A stretch of DNA of 20,844 nt from Campylobacteraceae bacterium (GTDB lineage: Bacteria; Campylobacterota; Campylobacteria; Campylobacterales; Sulfurovaceae): NCBI GenBank assembly GCA_026985495.1, contig JALSQJ010000008.1, positions 1-20,844 on the forward strand, given 5' to 3'. Of the stretch, positions 6,854-15,723 are shown in pieces. Below the pieces are notes generated by a model. That model saw only the letters and a program-made list of their open reading frames with translations, did not search any database and was not told the origin of the DNA. The position numbers and the translations under genes were made by a program. How positions within the stretch are numbered: position 1 is the first letter of the stretch; every line of letters starts with the position of its first letter.

Positions 6854-9800
6854 TTACTCTCCCTTTTTATCTGCTAACATAGTAGGTTTTACACCTCTTG
6901 GAGCTACCATCCAGAACTTTCTAAGCTCTGTTCTCCAGTTTTCTAAAATAGCAGAAGCAACACTACTTCCTGTTTTAGCTAGGTAATCTTTTAATAGACT
7001 TTTAAGCTCAAATGCCTCAACGTCCCACTCATCTGTATCTATTCTTAATGCCTCTACCAACTCAGGGTTTACCTTTTCATAGAACGCACCCTCTTCATCA
7101 TATACAAATGTCTTACCACCTGTCATACCAGCACCAAAGTTAACCCCTGTTTTACCAAGAATAACCACAACACCACCTGTCATATACTCACAAGGGTGGT
7201 CTCCTGTTCCCTCTACAACAGCTGTTGCACCAGAATTTCTAACAGCAAAACGTTCACCAACTCGACCATGAACATAGAGTGTACCACCTGTTGCACCATA
7301 GAGACAGGTATTTCCAGCAAGGGCAAACTCTTGACCAGCTTTTCCAGAAGTAATAACAATATTACCACCATTCATACCCTTACCAACGTAGTCATTACCT
7401 GCACCATCAATGTTAATGTTAATACCATTAACCATAAATGCACCCAACGATTGACCTGTTGTACCTTTCATATTGAGTGTAATTGTTCCATCAGGAAGAC
7501 CTCTATTCCCATAACGAGAAGCAATCTCTCCAGATATTCTTGTAGCAAAACTTCTATTTAAGTTAGAAATCTTTTTATTAATTACAATTGGATTTGATGG
7601 ATTTTCAATACTCTCCATAAGCTCTTCTATAATCTCTTTTTCATACTCATTTTGGTCATAAGGTTCATTAAATGGTACTTGACAACTATTTACACCCTCT
7701 AATTTATAAAGCAACTCTTCAAAATTAAACTTCTTAGCAAACTCATCATCTATCACTTTTAAAAGGTCATTTTTACCAATAATCTCTTCAAGAGATTTAT
7801 AACCTAATTTTGCAAGAATTTCTCGTACCTCTTGAGCAACTAAGGTAAAGTAGTTAATAACCTTCTCAACATTACCTGTAAACTTCTCTCGTAGATGTGG
7901 GTCTTGTGTTGCAACCCCAACACCACAAGTATTAAGGTGACAGATACGAAGCATAATACACCCAACAAGTACCAATGCACCTGTACCAAACGCATACTCC
8001 TCTGCTCCAAAGATGGCTGCTTTTACAACATCTAAACCTGTTTTAAGACCACCATCAGTCTCTAGTGTAACTTGACCTCTAAGATTATTGGCTTTAAGTG
8101 CATTATGTGCTTCAATAAGTCCAAGCTCCCAAGGGTTACCTGCAAATCTAATAGAGCCAATAGGTGCTGCCCCTGTACCACCATCGGCACCAGAGATAAT
8201 AATTTTATCAGCATAGGCTTTTGCTACACCTGCTGCAACAGTTCCCACACCTGCTGTTGATACCAACTTAACAGCTACTCGTGCATTTGGATTTACCTGT
8301 TTCATATCAAAAATAAGTTGAGCTAAATCTTCAATAGAGTAGATGTCATGATGTGGTGGTGGAGAGATAAGCGTTACCCCTGGCTTGGTAAATCTAAGCT
8401 CTGCAATAAGAGGAGATACCTTACTTCCTGGAAGCTGTCCACCCTCACCTGGTTTTGCACCTTGTGCCACTTTAATCTGAATTTCAGTTGCACTTCTTAG
8501 ATACTCTGGAGTTACACCAAAACGACCAGACGCAACCTGTTTAATACTAGAGTTTCTCTCTGTACCATAACGTTTTGGGTCTTCACCTCCCTCACCTGAG
8601 TTTGACTTACCCCCAATTCGGTTCATCGCTACAGCTAGAGTCTCATGTGCCTCTTGAGAGATTGACCCCATAGACATAGCAGCTGTTGAGAAACGCTTAA
8701 AGATAGCCTCTAATGGCTCAACCTCATCAATAGATATTGGCTCTCGGTCTGAATGTAACTCATAGAAATCACGAATAAACTTCTTGTCTCTTTTATTTAC
8801 TAACTCTTGTACTTTTTCATAATCAGAAGCTTCACCACTTACCGATGCTTTCTGCATAGCAGAGATGGTAGGTCGAGAGAAGTCATGGAACTCTTCTCCT
8901 CTTCTATATTTATAGAATCCACCCTTATAGAGTAGATTCTTTTTACCCTCAAAATTAGTTGTAAACGCACGTTGATGTGTACTATTAAGTCGTGCATCAA
9001 TATCTTCATAGCTTAATCCATGAAGAAGAGCTGTTGTTCCTACAAAACAGTCATCTACAATCTCTTGACTTAGCCCAATAGAATCAAAAAGTCTTGAATT
9101 ACGGTACGATGAGATGGTTGCAATTCCCATTTTAGACATAATTTTAAGTAATCCTGCACCCATTGCACGTCTAAATCTTCTAAGAGTATGTTTCAACTCT
9201 CCATGTTCACCCTCTAGTTCTTCTACTGTATAATAGAGTAAGTAAGGGAAAATAGCTGTAGCACCATAAGCAATCATACATGATGCTGAGTGAGGGTCAA
9301 ACACCTCTCCTGTTACAGCAATAATACTTATTAAGTGACGTAACTTCGCATTAAGAAGCTCTTGACTTAAACGCCCTACTACCATAAGCATTGGAATTAC
9401 TTTAGAGTTCTCATCTAATGCTCGGTCATCTAAGATAATAGTTCTTACACCATTATTACGAACATCATCAATAATCTTCTCAACAAGCATAAAGAGACTC
9501 TCTTTTAAATTCTCTTTATAGATAGTACTATACTCACCTATTTTATAAATAGCATCATACTTATCACTACCCTCTATACCAAACTCCTGAACCAAAGAGA
9601 ACTTCTCTGCTGACATAATAGGAAGAACTGTTTTTAATCTTTTGGCATGGTTAGCACCATCACTTAAAATATTCTGAACCTCACCAAAACCTGTGTTAAG
9701 ACTCATTACTGTTTTTTCCCGAATTGGGTCAATAGGTGGATTTGTCACTTGTGCAAACTTCTGTTTAAAGAAGTCTGTAAAGTTTCTCTGCTCGGTTGAG

Positions 9801-11275
9801 AAAGCAGCTAGTGGAGTGTCATCACCCATTGCACCTGTGGTCTCTTTACCCTCTGCTATCATTGGGCGAATAACCTCTCTCATTACTTCAAGTGTATAGT
9901 TAAAGTAACGCTGTTTTGCCTCCATTGAGCCATCGTTAATAGCTAAGTTTTTAGAAAGAATTTCACTATTAGCTTTATGCTCCTGAAGGTAACTCAAGTT
10001 TTCACTCAACCATTTATCATAAGGATTTGCAGATTTTAGATAGTTGTTAATATCTTCTGTTTTAAGCACTTTCCCATGTTTAAGGTCAACTCCCATCATC
10101 TCACCAGATTGGAGTCGCCCTCGCTCTACAATCTCTTCATCTGGAATTTTAAGAACACCATACTCAGAAGTAATCAAAAGACGGTTATCGGTTGTGATAA
10201 TATACTTAGATGGTCGTAACCCATTTCTATCTAAGACACAACCAATATGACGACCATCGGTCATACTAACAGCAGCTGGTCCATCCCATGGCTCAAAACA
10301 GGTACTTGCATACTCATAAAAGGCTCTAAGCTCACTATCCATATGTGGTGCGTTTTGCCAAGGAGCAGGAATTAAAGAACGAGCTGCTTTAAAGAAGTCA
10401 ACTCCATTAACACGTAAAAACTCCATAAAGTTATCCAATGAAGCAGAGTCAGACATATCGTTCTGAATAACATTACTTAATCTCTTTAGCTCCTCATCAG
10501 TAAAGACTTCAGATTTAGCTGTAGCAATCTTAGATGCTACATTAAATCGATTTGCTGTTACCGAGTTAATCTCTCCATTGTGAGCAATCATTCTAAAAGG
10601 TTGTGCCAACTTCCACTCTGGTAAGGTATTGGTTGAGAAACGTTGATGAAAAAGACAAAATGAGATTTTAAATTCTCTATCTGCTAAATCCTTATAAAAC
10701 TCTTTGATATGGGTAGGCATTACCAACCCCTTATAAGAGATTACTGATGTTGAGAATGATGGAATATAAAAACTCTTATCTTCAATCAACTCTGCTTCAA
10801 TCTCTTTACGAGAGAGATAGACCATCGCTTCAAAACGCTCAGAAGCAATAGGTGAACTTGGAGCAACAAAAAGCTGTTTAATCATTGGTAATGACTCTAA
10901 CGCTTGTTCTCCTAATGCATCTTTATTTATAGGAACTTCACGTGTATATAAGAGTTTTAAATCATTCTCTTCACAAACTCTTTTAATAACTTCAAAATTA
11001 GAGTCATTGGTAGAAAAAACCATTGCAACTGCATATTTTTTGGGAAGGTCAACACCATGAGCAGATGCCTCTTTGTTGAAAAATGATTTTGGTAATGAGA
11101 GAAGAAGTCCTGAACCATCTCCCGTCTTTCCATCAGCTGCCACAGCTCCCCTGTGCATCATTCTCGAAAGTGATGTAATTGCATCTTCTAAATTTTTATG
11201 GGTAGGTTTGTTATCAATTGATGCTAACAATCCAAATCCACAGTTATCTTTAAACGAAGTAAAGAGATCTTGCAT
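6854..11275 (-). CDS. gltB: glutamate synthase (NADPH/ferredoxin type) large subunit
   Basis: GltB takes the amide nitrogen of glutamine and transfers it to 2-oxoglutarate, giving two glutamates; it is the assimilatory half of the GS-GOGAT cycle. At 1473 residues it is full length. The class II amidotransferase domain begins at Cys12 (DNCGFGLLA), which becomes the N-terminal nucleophile once the short leader is removed. A central domain follows, then the FMN-binding synthase domain with GGKSNSGEGGED and GADGGTGAAP. Cys1106, Cys1112 and Cys1117 (C-x5-C-x4-C) bind the 3Fe-4S cluster. The C-terminal GXGXG beta-helix domain contains NDYVGKGMNGG and GATGGTLYVHGRVGERFAVRNSG. The start has AAAGG about seven bases upstream. 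It is a single-gene unit: no gltD is present on either side, so the electron-donating small subunit must be elsewhere, or a ferredoxin serves. Confidence 0.97.
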   Translation of the reverse strand: MQDLFTSFKDNCGFGLLASIDNKPTHKNLEDAITSLSRMMHRGAVAADGKTGDGSGLLLSLPKSFFNKEASAHGVDLPKKYAVAMVFSTNDSNFEVIKRVCEENDLKLLYTREVPINKDALGEQALESLPMIKQLFVAPSSPIASERFEAMVYLSRKEIEAELIEDKSFYIPSFSTSVISYKGLVMPTHIKEFYKDLADREFKISFCLFHQRFSTNTLPEWKLAQPFRMIAHNGEINSVTANRFNVASKIATAKSEVFTDEELKRLSNVIQNDMSDSASLDNFMEFLRVNGVDFFKAARSLIPAPWQNAPHMDSELRAFYEYASTCFEPWDGPAAVSMTDGRHIGCVLDRNGLRPSKYIITTDNRLLITSEYGVLKIPDEEIVERGRLQSGEMMGVDLKHGKVLKTEDINNYLKSANPYDKWLSENLSYLQEHKANSEILSKNLAINDGSMEAKQRYFNYTLEVMREVIRPMIAEGKETTGAMGDDTPLAAFSTEQRNFTDFFKQKFAQVTNPPIDPIREKTVMSLNTGFGEVQNILSDGANHAKRLKTVLPIMSAEKFSLVQEFGIEGSDKYDAIYKIGEYSTIYKENLKESLFMLVEKIIDDVRNNGVRTIILDDRALDENSKVIPMLMVVGRLSQELLNAKLRHLISIIAVTGEVFDPHSASCMIAYGATAIFPYLLYYTVEELEGEHGELKHTLRRFRRAMGAGLLKIMSKMGIATISSYRNSRLFDSIGLSQEIVDDCFVGTTALLHGLSYEDIDARLNSTHQRAFTTNFEGKKNLLYKGGFYKYRRGEEFHDFSRPTISAMQKASVSGEASDYEKVQELVNKRDKKFIRDFYELHSDREPISIDEVEPLEAIFKRFSTAAMSMGSISQEAHETLAVAMNRIGGKSNSGEGGEDPKRYGTERNSSIKQVASGRFGVTPEYLRSATEIQIKVAQGAKPGEGGQLPGSKVSPLIAELRFTKPGVTLISPPPHHDIYSIEDLAQLIFDMKQVNPNARVAVKLVSTAGVGTVAAGVAKAYADKIIISGADGGTGAAPIGSIRFAGNPWELGLIEAHNALKANNLRGQVTLETDGGLKTGLDVVKAAIFGAEEYAFGTGALVLVGCIMLRICHLNTCGVGVATQDPHLREKFTGNVEKVINYFTLVAQEVREILAKLGYKSLEEIIGKNDLLKVIDDEFAKKFNFEELLYKLEGVNSCQVPFNEPYDQNEYEKEIIEELMESIENPSNPIVINKKISNLNRSFATRISGEIASRYGNRGLPDGTITLNMKGTTGQSLGAFMVNGININIDGAGNDYVGKGMNGGNIVITSGKAGQEFALAGNTCLYGATGGTLYVHGRVGERFAVRNSGATAVVEGTGDHPCEYMTGGVVVILGKTGVNFGAGMTGGKTFVYDEEGAFYEKVNPELVEALRIDTDEWDVEAFELKSLLKDYLAKTGSSVASAILENWRTELRKFWMVAPRGVKPTMLADKKGE

Positions 11276-11379
11276 AAGCCAACCTTTAATTAATATCTGT
11301 TAGGGTTTCTTTTATAAAAAATAGTTCCCCCAAATGGGGTCGATAATATCCAAAAGATGTTTAAAATTAGGGTCAATGA

Positions 11380-11997
11380 ATGCGTGGTTTTATAATTAAT
11401 ATAAGAAAAGCTAAAAATGAAGATGTAATTGTTACAGTTCTTAGCAATGACTCTATGCAAAGCTACTGGAGATTTTTTGGAGCAAGGCATTCTATTTTAC
11501 AAATTGGTAATTTAGTGGACTTTGAAGTGAGTGAATCTAAAAACAATTTTATGCCTAATATGCGTTCACTTTCACATATCTCTTTTCCTTGGATATTCTC
11601 TAACAATCATCTATTGATTTGGCAGAATTTCATTAAACTCTTTGAACCTCATCTTAAAGATACAATTGAAGTAGAGAGCTTCTATTTTAATCTTCTGTTA
11701 GAAGTTGCTAAAAAATGGGACAAACAGAATCCAAAAAGATTGGCAGTTGAAGCCTATACAAAACTTCTTGCTTATGAAGGTCGTCTATACGACAATGGTT
11801 TTTGTTATGTCTGTGAAGAGGTTTTAGACAATAAAGTTGGACTAATGAGAGCTTTTCTCCCAGCTCACCCAAAATGTATTTATGCTAACCCTTTAGATAA
11901 AAAAGATATATTTCAACTCTACAATACCCATAGCACCATTCATATTGACAATAGAACAGTAGAAAATCTCTACCGTATAGTTTTAAAAGGATTTTGA
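11380..11997 (+). CDS. recO: recombination mediator RecO, Campylobacterota type
   Basis: RecO helps load RecA on SSB-coated single-stranded DNA in the RecF(O)R repair pathway and anneals complementary strands. The N-terminal part (about residues 1-80) looks like the OB-fold of the short epsilonproteobacterial RecO: MRGFIINIRKAKNEDVIV, then YWRFFGARHSIL and IDFEL-like VDFEVSE. A helical domain follows. Near residue 142 a CYVC pair and a later HPKC resemble the RecO zinc-binding region. The length, 205 residues, fits that short type. The start ATG at 11380 has AGGG seven bases upstream; another ATG lies four bases earlier but is out of frame. It is transcribed divergently from gltB across a 104-base gap, and no other recombination gene is adjacent. 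Confidence 0.88.
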   Translation: MRGFIINIRKAKNEDVIVTVLSNDSMQSYWRFFGARHSILQIGNLVDFEVSESKNNFMPNMRSLSHISFPWIFSNNHLLIWQNFIKLFEPHLKDTIEVESFYFNLLLEVAKKWDKQNPKRLAVEAYTKLLAYEGRLYDNGFCYVCEEVLDNKVGLMRAFLPAHPKCIYANPLDKKDIFQLYNTHSTIHIDNRTVENLYRIVLKGF

Positions 11998-12075
11998 TAA
12001 AATATTATTTTTTTTATTAAAGTACAATATTAATAAATATTTTTTAATGCTATATTAATGTTTTTTCTATATACT

Positions 12076-12081
12076 TATAAA
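12076..12081 (+). promoter_or_regulatory. putative -10 box of the repeat-protein gene
   Basis: TATAAA lies 30 bases before the ATG at 12112, with AAGGA at 12100-12104 as ribosome binding site. The 114-base gap after recO is extremely AT-rich, so chance matches are likely and the call is weak. Confidence 0.3.
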
Positions 12082-12111
12082 TATCTTTAAAAAGTATAAA
12101 AGGAACTTAAT

Positions 12112-13494
12112 ATGAAATTACAATATTCATCGCTACTTATAGGTCTGCTCTTGTCTAGTACCTATGCTACTGCTGAGGTCTCTCTCATTCCACCTAATGC
12201 CAAGGCTGGTGAGTGTTATGCAAAAGTGGTTATCCCTGCTAAATATAAATCAGTTGAAGACCGTGTTCTTGTTCAAGAAGCATCTAATAAAATCTCTATA
12301 ATCCCTGCTAAATATAAGTGGGTAGAAGAGAAAGTAGAAGTAACACCAGAGACAAAAAAACTTATAACAATCCCTGCAAAATATAAAAAGGTTTCTGAAG
12401 TTATTGAGGTTAAACCTGCAACTCATGGTTGGCACGTTAGCTTAAAAAAACATGCTGCACCAGTTAGTAAAGAGATTTTAGTAGCAGCAAAGCTCAAAGG
12501 TGTTCCAATTGACAATACTACTCCCGGAACATGCTATAAAGAGTACTACACCCCAGAGACTTATAAAACAGTTGAAGAGGAGGTTCTTATTCAAAAAGAG
12601 AGCAGTAAAGAGAAGATTGTCCCTGCTAAATATGAGATGGTTGAAAAGACAATTACTATAAAACCTGCTTCTAAAAAAACTGTTACAGTTCCTGCAACTT
12701 ATGAGATAGTAGAGGAAAAAGTTTTAGTTGAAAAAGAGAAAACAGTATGGAAAAAAGGTAAAAACCCTGCAACAAAACTAGATGGAGCTACAGGTGAAAT
12801 TATGTGTTTAGTTAAAATACCTGCTAAATACAGAACTATTAAGAAAAAAGTAGTTAAGACTCCAGCAACCACAAAAGTAGTAGAGGTTCCTGCTATTACA
12901 AAAGTTATTAAAGTTAAAAAACTTGTATCTCCTGCAAAAGTAGAAAAAGTTACTATTCCTGCTGTAAAAAGTGTTGTTAAGAAAAAAGTACTTGAAAAAA
13001 AATCAGAATTCTCATGGATACAAGTTGGTAATAGTGTAGATAAGAGCCTTACTTATACAGGACATAAAATTTGTCTTGTTGAGACTCCTGCTATAACTAA
13101 AAAAATTACTAAAACAGTCTTAGATACCCCTGCTTCTGTAAAAGAGGAGATTGTTCCTGCTACCCATAAAGTGGTTAAAGTTAAAAAACTTGTAGAGGAG
13201 GCTAAAGAGATTAAGACTCCTATTGCAGCTATTTACAAAATAATTGAGAAAAAACAGAAAATATCCGATGCACATCAAAGTTGGGAGAGAATTCTTTGTC
13301 AAACAAATATGAACAAAGATGTTATTCTTAAAATCCAAAATGCTCTTAAAGCTAAAAATTATAATCCTGGTAAGATAGATGGTGTTTTAGGACGTGACAC
13401 ACGTGTAGCACTTGATAAATTTCAAAGAGATAATTCACTAGCAACAGGTGGAATCACTTATGAGACACTCAATGCTCTTAATATAAATCTTTAA
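12112..13494 (+). CDS. secreted repeat protein with peptidoglycan-binding domain
   Basis: Residues 1-21 are a signal peptide ending TYATA, so the product is exported. Residues 35-391 consist of four modules, each opening with Cys and closing with Trp: Cys35-Trp107, Cys141-Trp213, Cys232-Trp302 and Cys321-Trp391, spans of 72, 72, 70 and 70 residues. Within each are about three sub-repeats of roughly 23 residues built on IPAKYKxVxExVxVxPA. Residues 398-460 are a PG_binding_1 domain (KIQNALKAKNYNPGKIDG, RDTRVALDKFQ) that binds peptidoglycan. I recognise the PAKY repeat type from uncharacterised envelope proteins of marine bacteria; no catalytic domain is present. A structural or anchoring role at the wall is inferred. 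The gene has its own upstream gap and a terminator-like hairpin downstream, so it is probably monocistronic. Confidence 0.85.
   Translation: MKLQYSSLLIGLLLSSTYATAEVSLIPPNAKAGECYAKVVIPAKYKSVEDRVLVQEASNKISIIPAKYKWVEEKVEVTPETKKLITIPAKYKKVSEVIEVKPATHGWHVSLKKHAAPVSKEILVAAKLKGVPIDNTTPGTCYKEYYTPETYKTVEEEVLIQKESSKEKIVPAKYEMVEKTITIKPASKKTVTVPATYEIVEEKVLVEKEKTVWKKGKNPATKLDGATGEIMCLVKIPAKYRTIKKKVVKTPATTKVVEVPAITKVIKVKKLVSPAKVEKVTIPAVKSVVKKKVLEKKSEFSWIQVGNSVDKSLTYTGHKICLVETPAITKKITKTVLDTPASVKEEIVPATHKVVKVKKLVEEAKEIKTPIAAIYKIIEKKQKISDAHQSWERILCQTNMNKDVILKIQNALKAKNYNPGKIDGVLGRDTRVALDKFQRDNSLATGGITYETLNALNINL
12214..13284 (+). repeat. four ~71-residue Cys-to-Trp modules encoded in the repeat protein
   Basis: The coding repeats span residues 35-391. 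Module boundaries are set by Cys and Trp at near-equal distances (72, 72, 70, 70), joined by linkers of 33, 18 and 18 residues. Codons for the recurrent PAKY/PAT motif are only partly conserved (CCTGCTAAATATAA recurs), so the duplications look old and maintained by selection on protein, not recent DNA duplications. Confidence 0.8.
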
Positions 13495-13502
13495 TAATTT
13501 AA

Positions 13503-13526
13503 AGCCATCTAAATATTTAGGTGGCT
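13503..13526 (+). terminator. terminator-like hairpin after the repeat-protein gene
   Basis: AGCCATCTAA and TTAGGTGGCT pair over ten positions, with one T-G wobble, around a four-base ATAT loop, starting eight bases after the TAA at 13492-13494. The following sequence is pyrimidine-rich (CTTCTC) but lacks a clean T run, so termination efficiency may be modest. Confidence 0.55.
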
Positions 13527-13580
13527 CTTCTCAATCAATCTCCTTATTTACTAATGAGCTTTAGATACCCATAAGAGTTT

Positions 13581-13606
13581 TATGATAGAATAAATTTTAA
13601 TATTAT
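13581..13606 (+). promoter_or_regulatory. candidate promoter region of the xpaC-telA operon
   Basis: Between the hairpin at 13503-13526 and the first small ORF, TATGAT (13581-13586) and TATTAT (13601-13606) are both plausible -10 boxes. I cannot choose between them. A promoter is expected here because a terminator-like hairpin precedes the operon. Confidence 0.3.
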
Positions 13607-13642
13607 TAAGTATCTATTTAAATAATTAGCAAAGGAAAATTT

Positions 13643-13729
13643 ATGCAAAAACTATTTGGTTTTTTATTTATACTATTTTCAGCTGGTCTTACCGTTTGGT
13701 ACCCTTTAGCTCAACTCTTTGGAGATTGA
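13643..13729 (+). CDS. 28-residue membrane peptide, first gene of the xpaC-telA operon
   Basis: An ATG preceded by AAAGGA (spacing about seven bases) opens a 28-codon frame ending TGA at 13727-13729, three bases before the xpaC ATG. The end of this ORF also carries the GGAG ribosome binding site of xpaC, so the two are probably translationally coupled. The peptide has a two-residue polar start and Lys3, then one hydrophobic helix (about residues 4-23, rich in Phe, Leu and Trp) and a polar Gly-Asp end. It looks like a single-pass membrane microprotein. It is too short for similarity-based function; a leader peptide that only sets xpaC translation is the alternative. The good ribosome binding site and tight spacing support that it is translated. 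Confidence 0.6.
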   Translation: MQKLFGFLFILFSAGLTVWYPLAQLFGD

Positions 13730-13732
13730 TAT

Positions 13733-14566
13733 ATGGCAAATGTTAAACGATATAACCCAACAAAAAATAGTAGTAACTTTAAAGCAAAAAAAGGTCACCT
13801 ACTCTATATCTTTTTAGCTCCTCTCTTTTTAGCAGTCATATTAGCACTTTTAGCAAGAGATATTTCAGCTTTTGGATTGAATATACTCTCTTTTGGACTC
13901 TTCTATGCTACTGCAAAACTAAACACATTGGGTCTTGCCAATGAGTTTGAGTATAACCAAGAGAAGCTCACTAAAGCACCTGAAAAACCATATAAAACTA
14001 TCTCTGCTATACTCTTAGGAGTCTCTACTCTTTTTACAGCTACCATTGCAGGTGGTGAGCCATTTTTAACAGGAGTTTTTCTATCTGCTATATCAATGGT
14101 GGGATACTATCTCTACTATGGTCTTGACCCTCGTTCTGATAAGCTAGAGAATATTGGTGATGTATCTGCTGAATTGGTTCTTCAGACACTATCTGATGCA
14201 AAAACAAAACTATCTACCATTGAGGAGCATATTGATAAGATTTTAAAAGATACTCAACTACGCAAAGCTCTATCTTTAGCTGTTGAGAAAGCTGAATATA
14301 TTATTCAAACCATTCAAGAGGATCCAAAAGATATACGTGTTGCTCGTAAATTCTTAGTTGTCTATATTGATGGGTTAGAGAGAGTTGTAAACTCCTATAC
14401 TGCTTTAGATGAAGTAGATATTAAAGAGGATACAAAAGAGCGACTACATCAACTACTAGAAGATGTCGAAAAGAGATTTGATAAAGAGTTAATACGGCTT
14501 AAAAAAAATAATGAATTTGATTTAGATGTCAATATTGACGTTTTACAACAACAGATAAAAAATTAG
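13733..14566 (+). CDS. xpaC: XpaC-family membrane protein
   Basis: The family is named after Bacillus subtilis XpaC, linked to 5-bromo-4-chloroindolyl phosphate hydrolysis; its true role is not established. The protein has a basic N-terminus, four membrane helices (about residues 22-41, 46-66, 88-107 and 111-130), the family signature YYLYYGLDPR at 125-134, and a cytoplasmic helical C-terminal half of about 140 residues that is rich in charged coiled-coil-like sequence. Length (277) is normal for the family. It lies between the 28-residue peptide (3-base gap) and telA (15-base gap). XpaC and TelA-type genes are regular neighbours (xpaC-yaaN in B. subtilis), which supports both calls. A role as membrane anchor for TelA is inference. 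Confidence 0.85.
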   Translation: MANVKRYNPTKNSSNFKAKKGHLLYIFLAPLFLAVILALLARDISAFGLNILSFGLFYATAKLNTLGLANEFEYNQEKLTKAPEKPYKTISAILLGVSTLFTATIAGGEPFLTGVFLSAISMVGYYLYYGLDPRSDKLENIGDVSAELVLQTLSDAKTKLSTIEEHIDKILKDTQLRKALSLAVEKAEYIIQTIQEDPKDIRVARKFLVVYIDGLERVVNSYTALDEVDIKEDTKERLHQLLEDVEKRFDKELIRLKKNNEFDLDVNIDVLQQQIKN

Positions 14567-14581
14567 GAGAAAATTAAAATT

Positions 14582-15721
14582 ATGGAAACAAAAACAAAAG
14601 AGATTATTGAGACAACTATTGAAGAGCAGAGTGAAACATTACCAACCATTCAACCAGAAGAGCAGAGCAAACTTGAAAAAGCACTAAGTGAGTTAGATTT
14701 TAAAGATAGAACCTCCATTATCTACTTTGGTGCTTCGGCTCAAGAGGAGTTAGATGAGATATCTAACCGTATGATTGATGGTGTTAAAAACAAAGATACA
14801 GGTGCAGCAGGTGCTGTCCTTAATGAGATGGTTGCAGTTATTAAAGGGTTTGACCTTGAAGAGTTAAATCCTAACAAAAAACTACCGTGGTACTCTAAAC
14901 TTTTTGGTGGAACCAAACCTCTTGTTAAATTTATGCAAGGTTATGAAGAGGTTCGTGACCAAATAGATATGATTTCAAATAACTTAGAGACCCATAAGAG
15001 TAAACTTATGAAAGATGTTATCTCTTTAGATAAACTATATGAGGCTAACTTAGAGTACTTTAGAAGACTTGAGATATATATTGAAGCTGGTGAGATAAAG
15101 AGAAAAGAGTTAGAGGAGAATATTATTCCAGAGTATGAACAAAAAGCTAAAAATAATGATATGATGGATATTCAAGAGCTTAAAGAGATACGTGCATTTA
15201 GAGATGACTTAGAGCGTCGTCTGCATGACCTTAGACTCTCGCGACAAGTTACCATGCAGTCTCTACCTAGTATTCGACTTATTCAAGAGAATGATAAGTC
15301 TCTTATTAATAAAATCTCCTCTACTCTAGTAAATACCATTCCACTTTGGAGAAACCAATTAGCACAAACTGTTACTATTTTTAGAAGTCATGAGTCGGCA
15401 AAAGCACTTAAAGATGCAGCTGACTTAACTAATGAGCTTTTAGAGAAAAATGCTGAAGGGTTAAGAGAAGCTAACCGTGAAGTTAGAACACAGATGGAGC
15501 GTGGTCTATTTGATATAGAGAGCATTAAAATTGCAAATGAGACACTCATTGCAACACTCAATGACTCACTTGAAATTGCTCAAGAGGGTAAAAAAGCAAG
15601 AGTCAAAGCTCTTGAAGAGCTTGACAAAACAGAACAGGAGCTTAAAGCTGCACTTCTTGCTACTAAATCAAAATTAGAATCTATTCCAACTCAAACGGTT
15701 GAAGAGATTACAAAAGGATAA
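14582..15721 (+). CDS. telA: TelA-family (toxic anion resistance) protein
   Basis: TelA/KlaA/YaaN proteins are linked to resistance to tellurite and to envelope-acting stresses, by an unknown mechanism. The 379-residue protein is soluble and almost wholly helical. It shows family features in order: an acidic, Gln-rich N-terminal tail (1-40), SIIYFGASAQEELDEIS (45-61), a PWYSKLFGG segment (102-110), the YEEVRDQIDMIS region (121-132), then long coiled-coil helices with LRLSRQVTMQSLPSIRLIQ and TIPLWRNQLAQT. There is no membrane segment. AGGAG precedes the start. The stop is two bases from the ATG of the SPFH gene, whose ribosome binding site lies inside telA. The protein probably works with XpaC at the membrane. 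Confidence 0.9.
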   Translation: METKTKEIIETTIEEQSETLPTIQPEEQSKLEKALSELDFKDRTSIIYFGASAQEELDEISNRMIDGVKNKDTGAAGAVLNEMVAVIKGFDLEELNPNKKLPWYSKLFGGTKPLVKFMQGYEEVRDQIDMISNNLETHKSKLMKDVISLDKLYEANLEYFRRLEIYIEAGEIKRKELEENIIPEYEQKAKNNDMMDIQELKEIRAFRDDLERRLHDLRLSRQVTMQSLPSIRLIQENDKSLINKISSTLVNTIPLWRNQLAQTVTIFRSHESAKALKDAADLTNELLEKNAEGLREANREVRTQMERGLFDIESIKIANETLIATLNDSLEIAQEGKKARVKALEELDKTEQELKAALLATKSKLESIPTQTVEEITKG

Positions 15722-15723
15722 CT

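Noticed and set aside
7196..7561. Cys/Thr-rich open frame on the plus strand inside gltB
   Set aside because: It is the complement of the GXGXG-repeat coding region of gltB, has low-complexity composition and no ribosome binding site; it is a shadow of the real gene.
11327..11339. CCCC-GGGG inverted repeat between gltB and recO
   Set aside because: The stem is only four base pairs with no conserved leader features around it; not enough to call an attenuator or operator.
12112..13494. Repeats suggesting a CRISPR or other non-coding repeat array
   Set aside because: The repeats are in frame, degenerate at DNA level and encode a regular protein motif with signal peptide and PG-binding domain.
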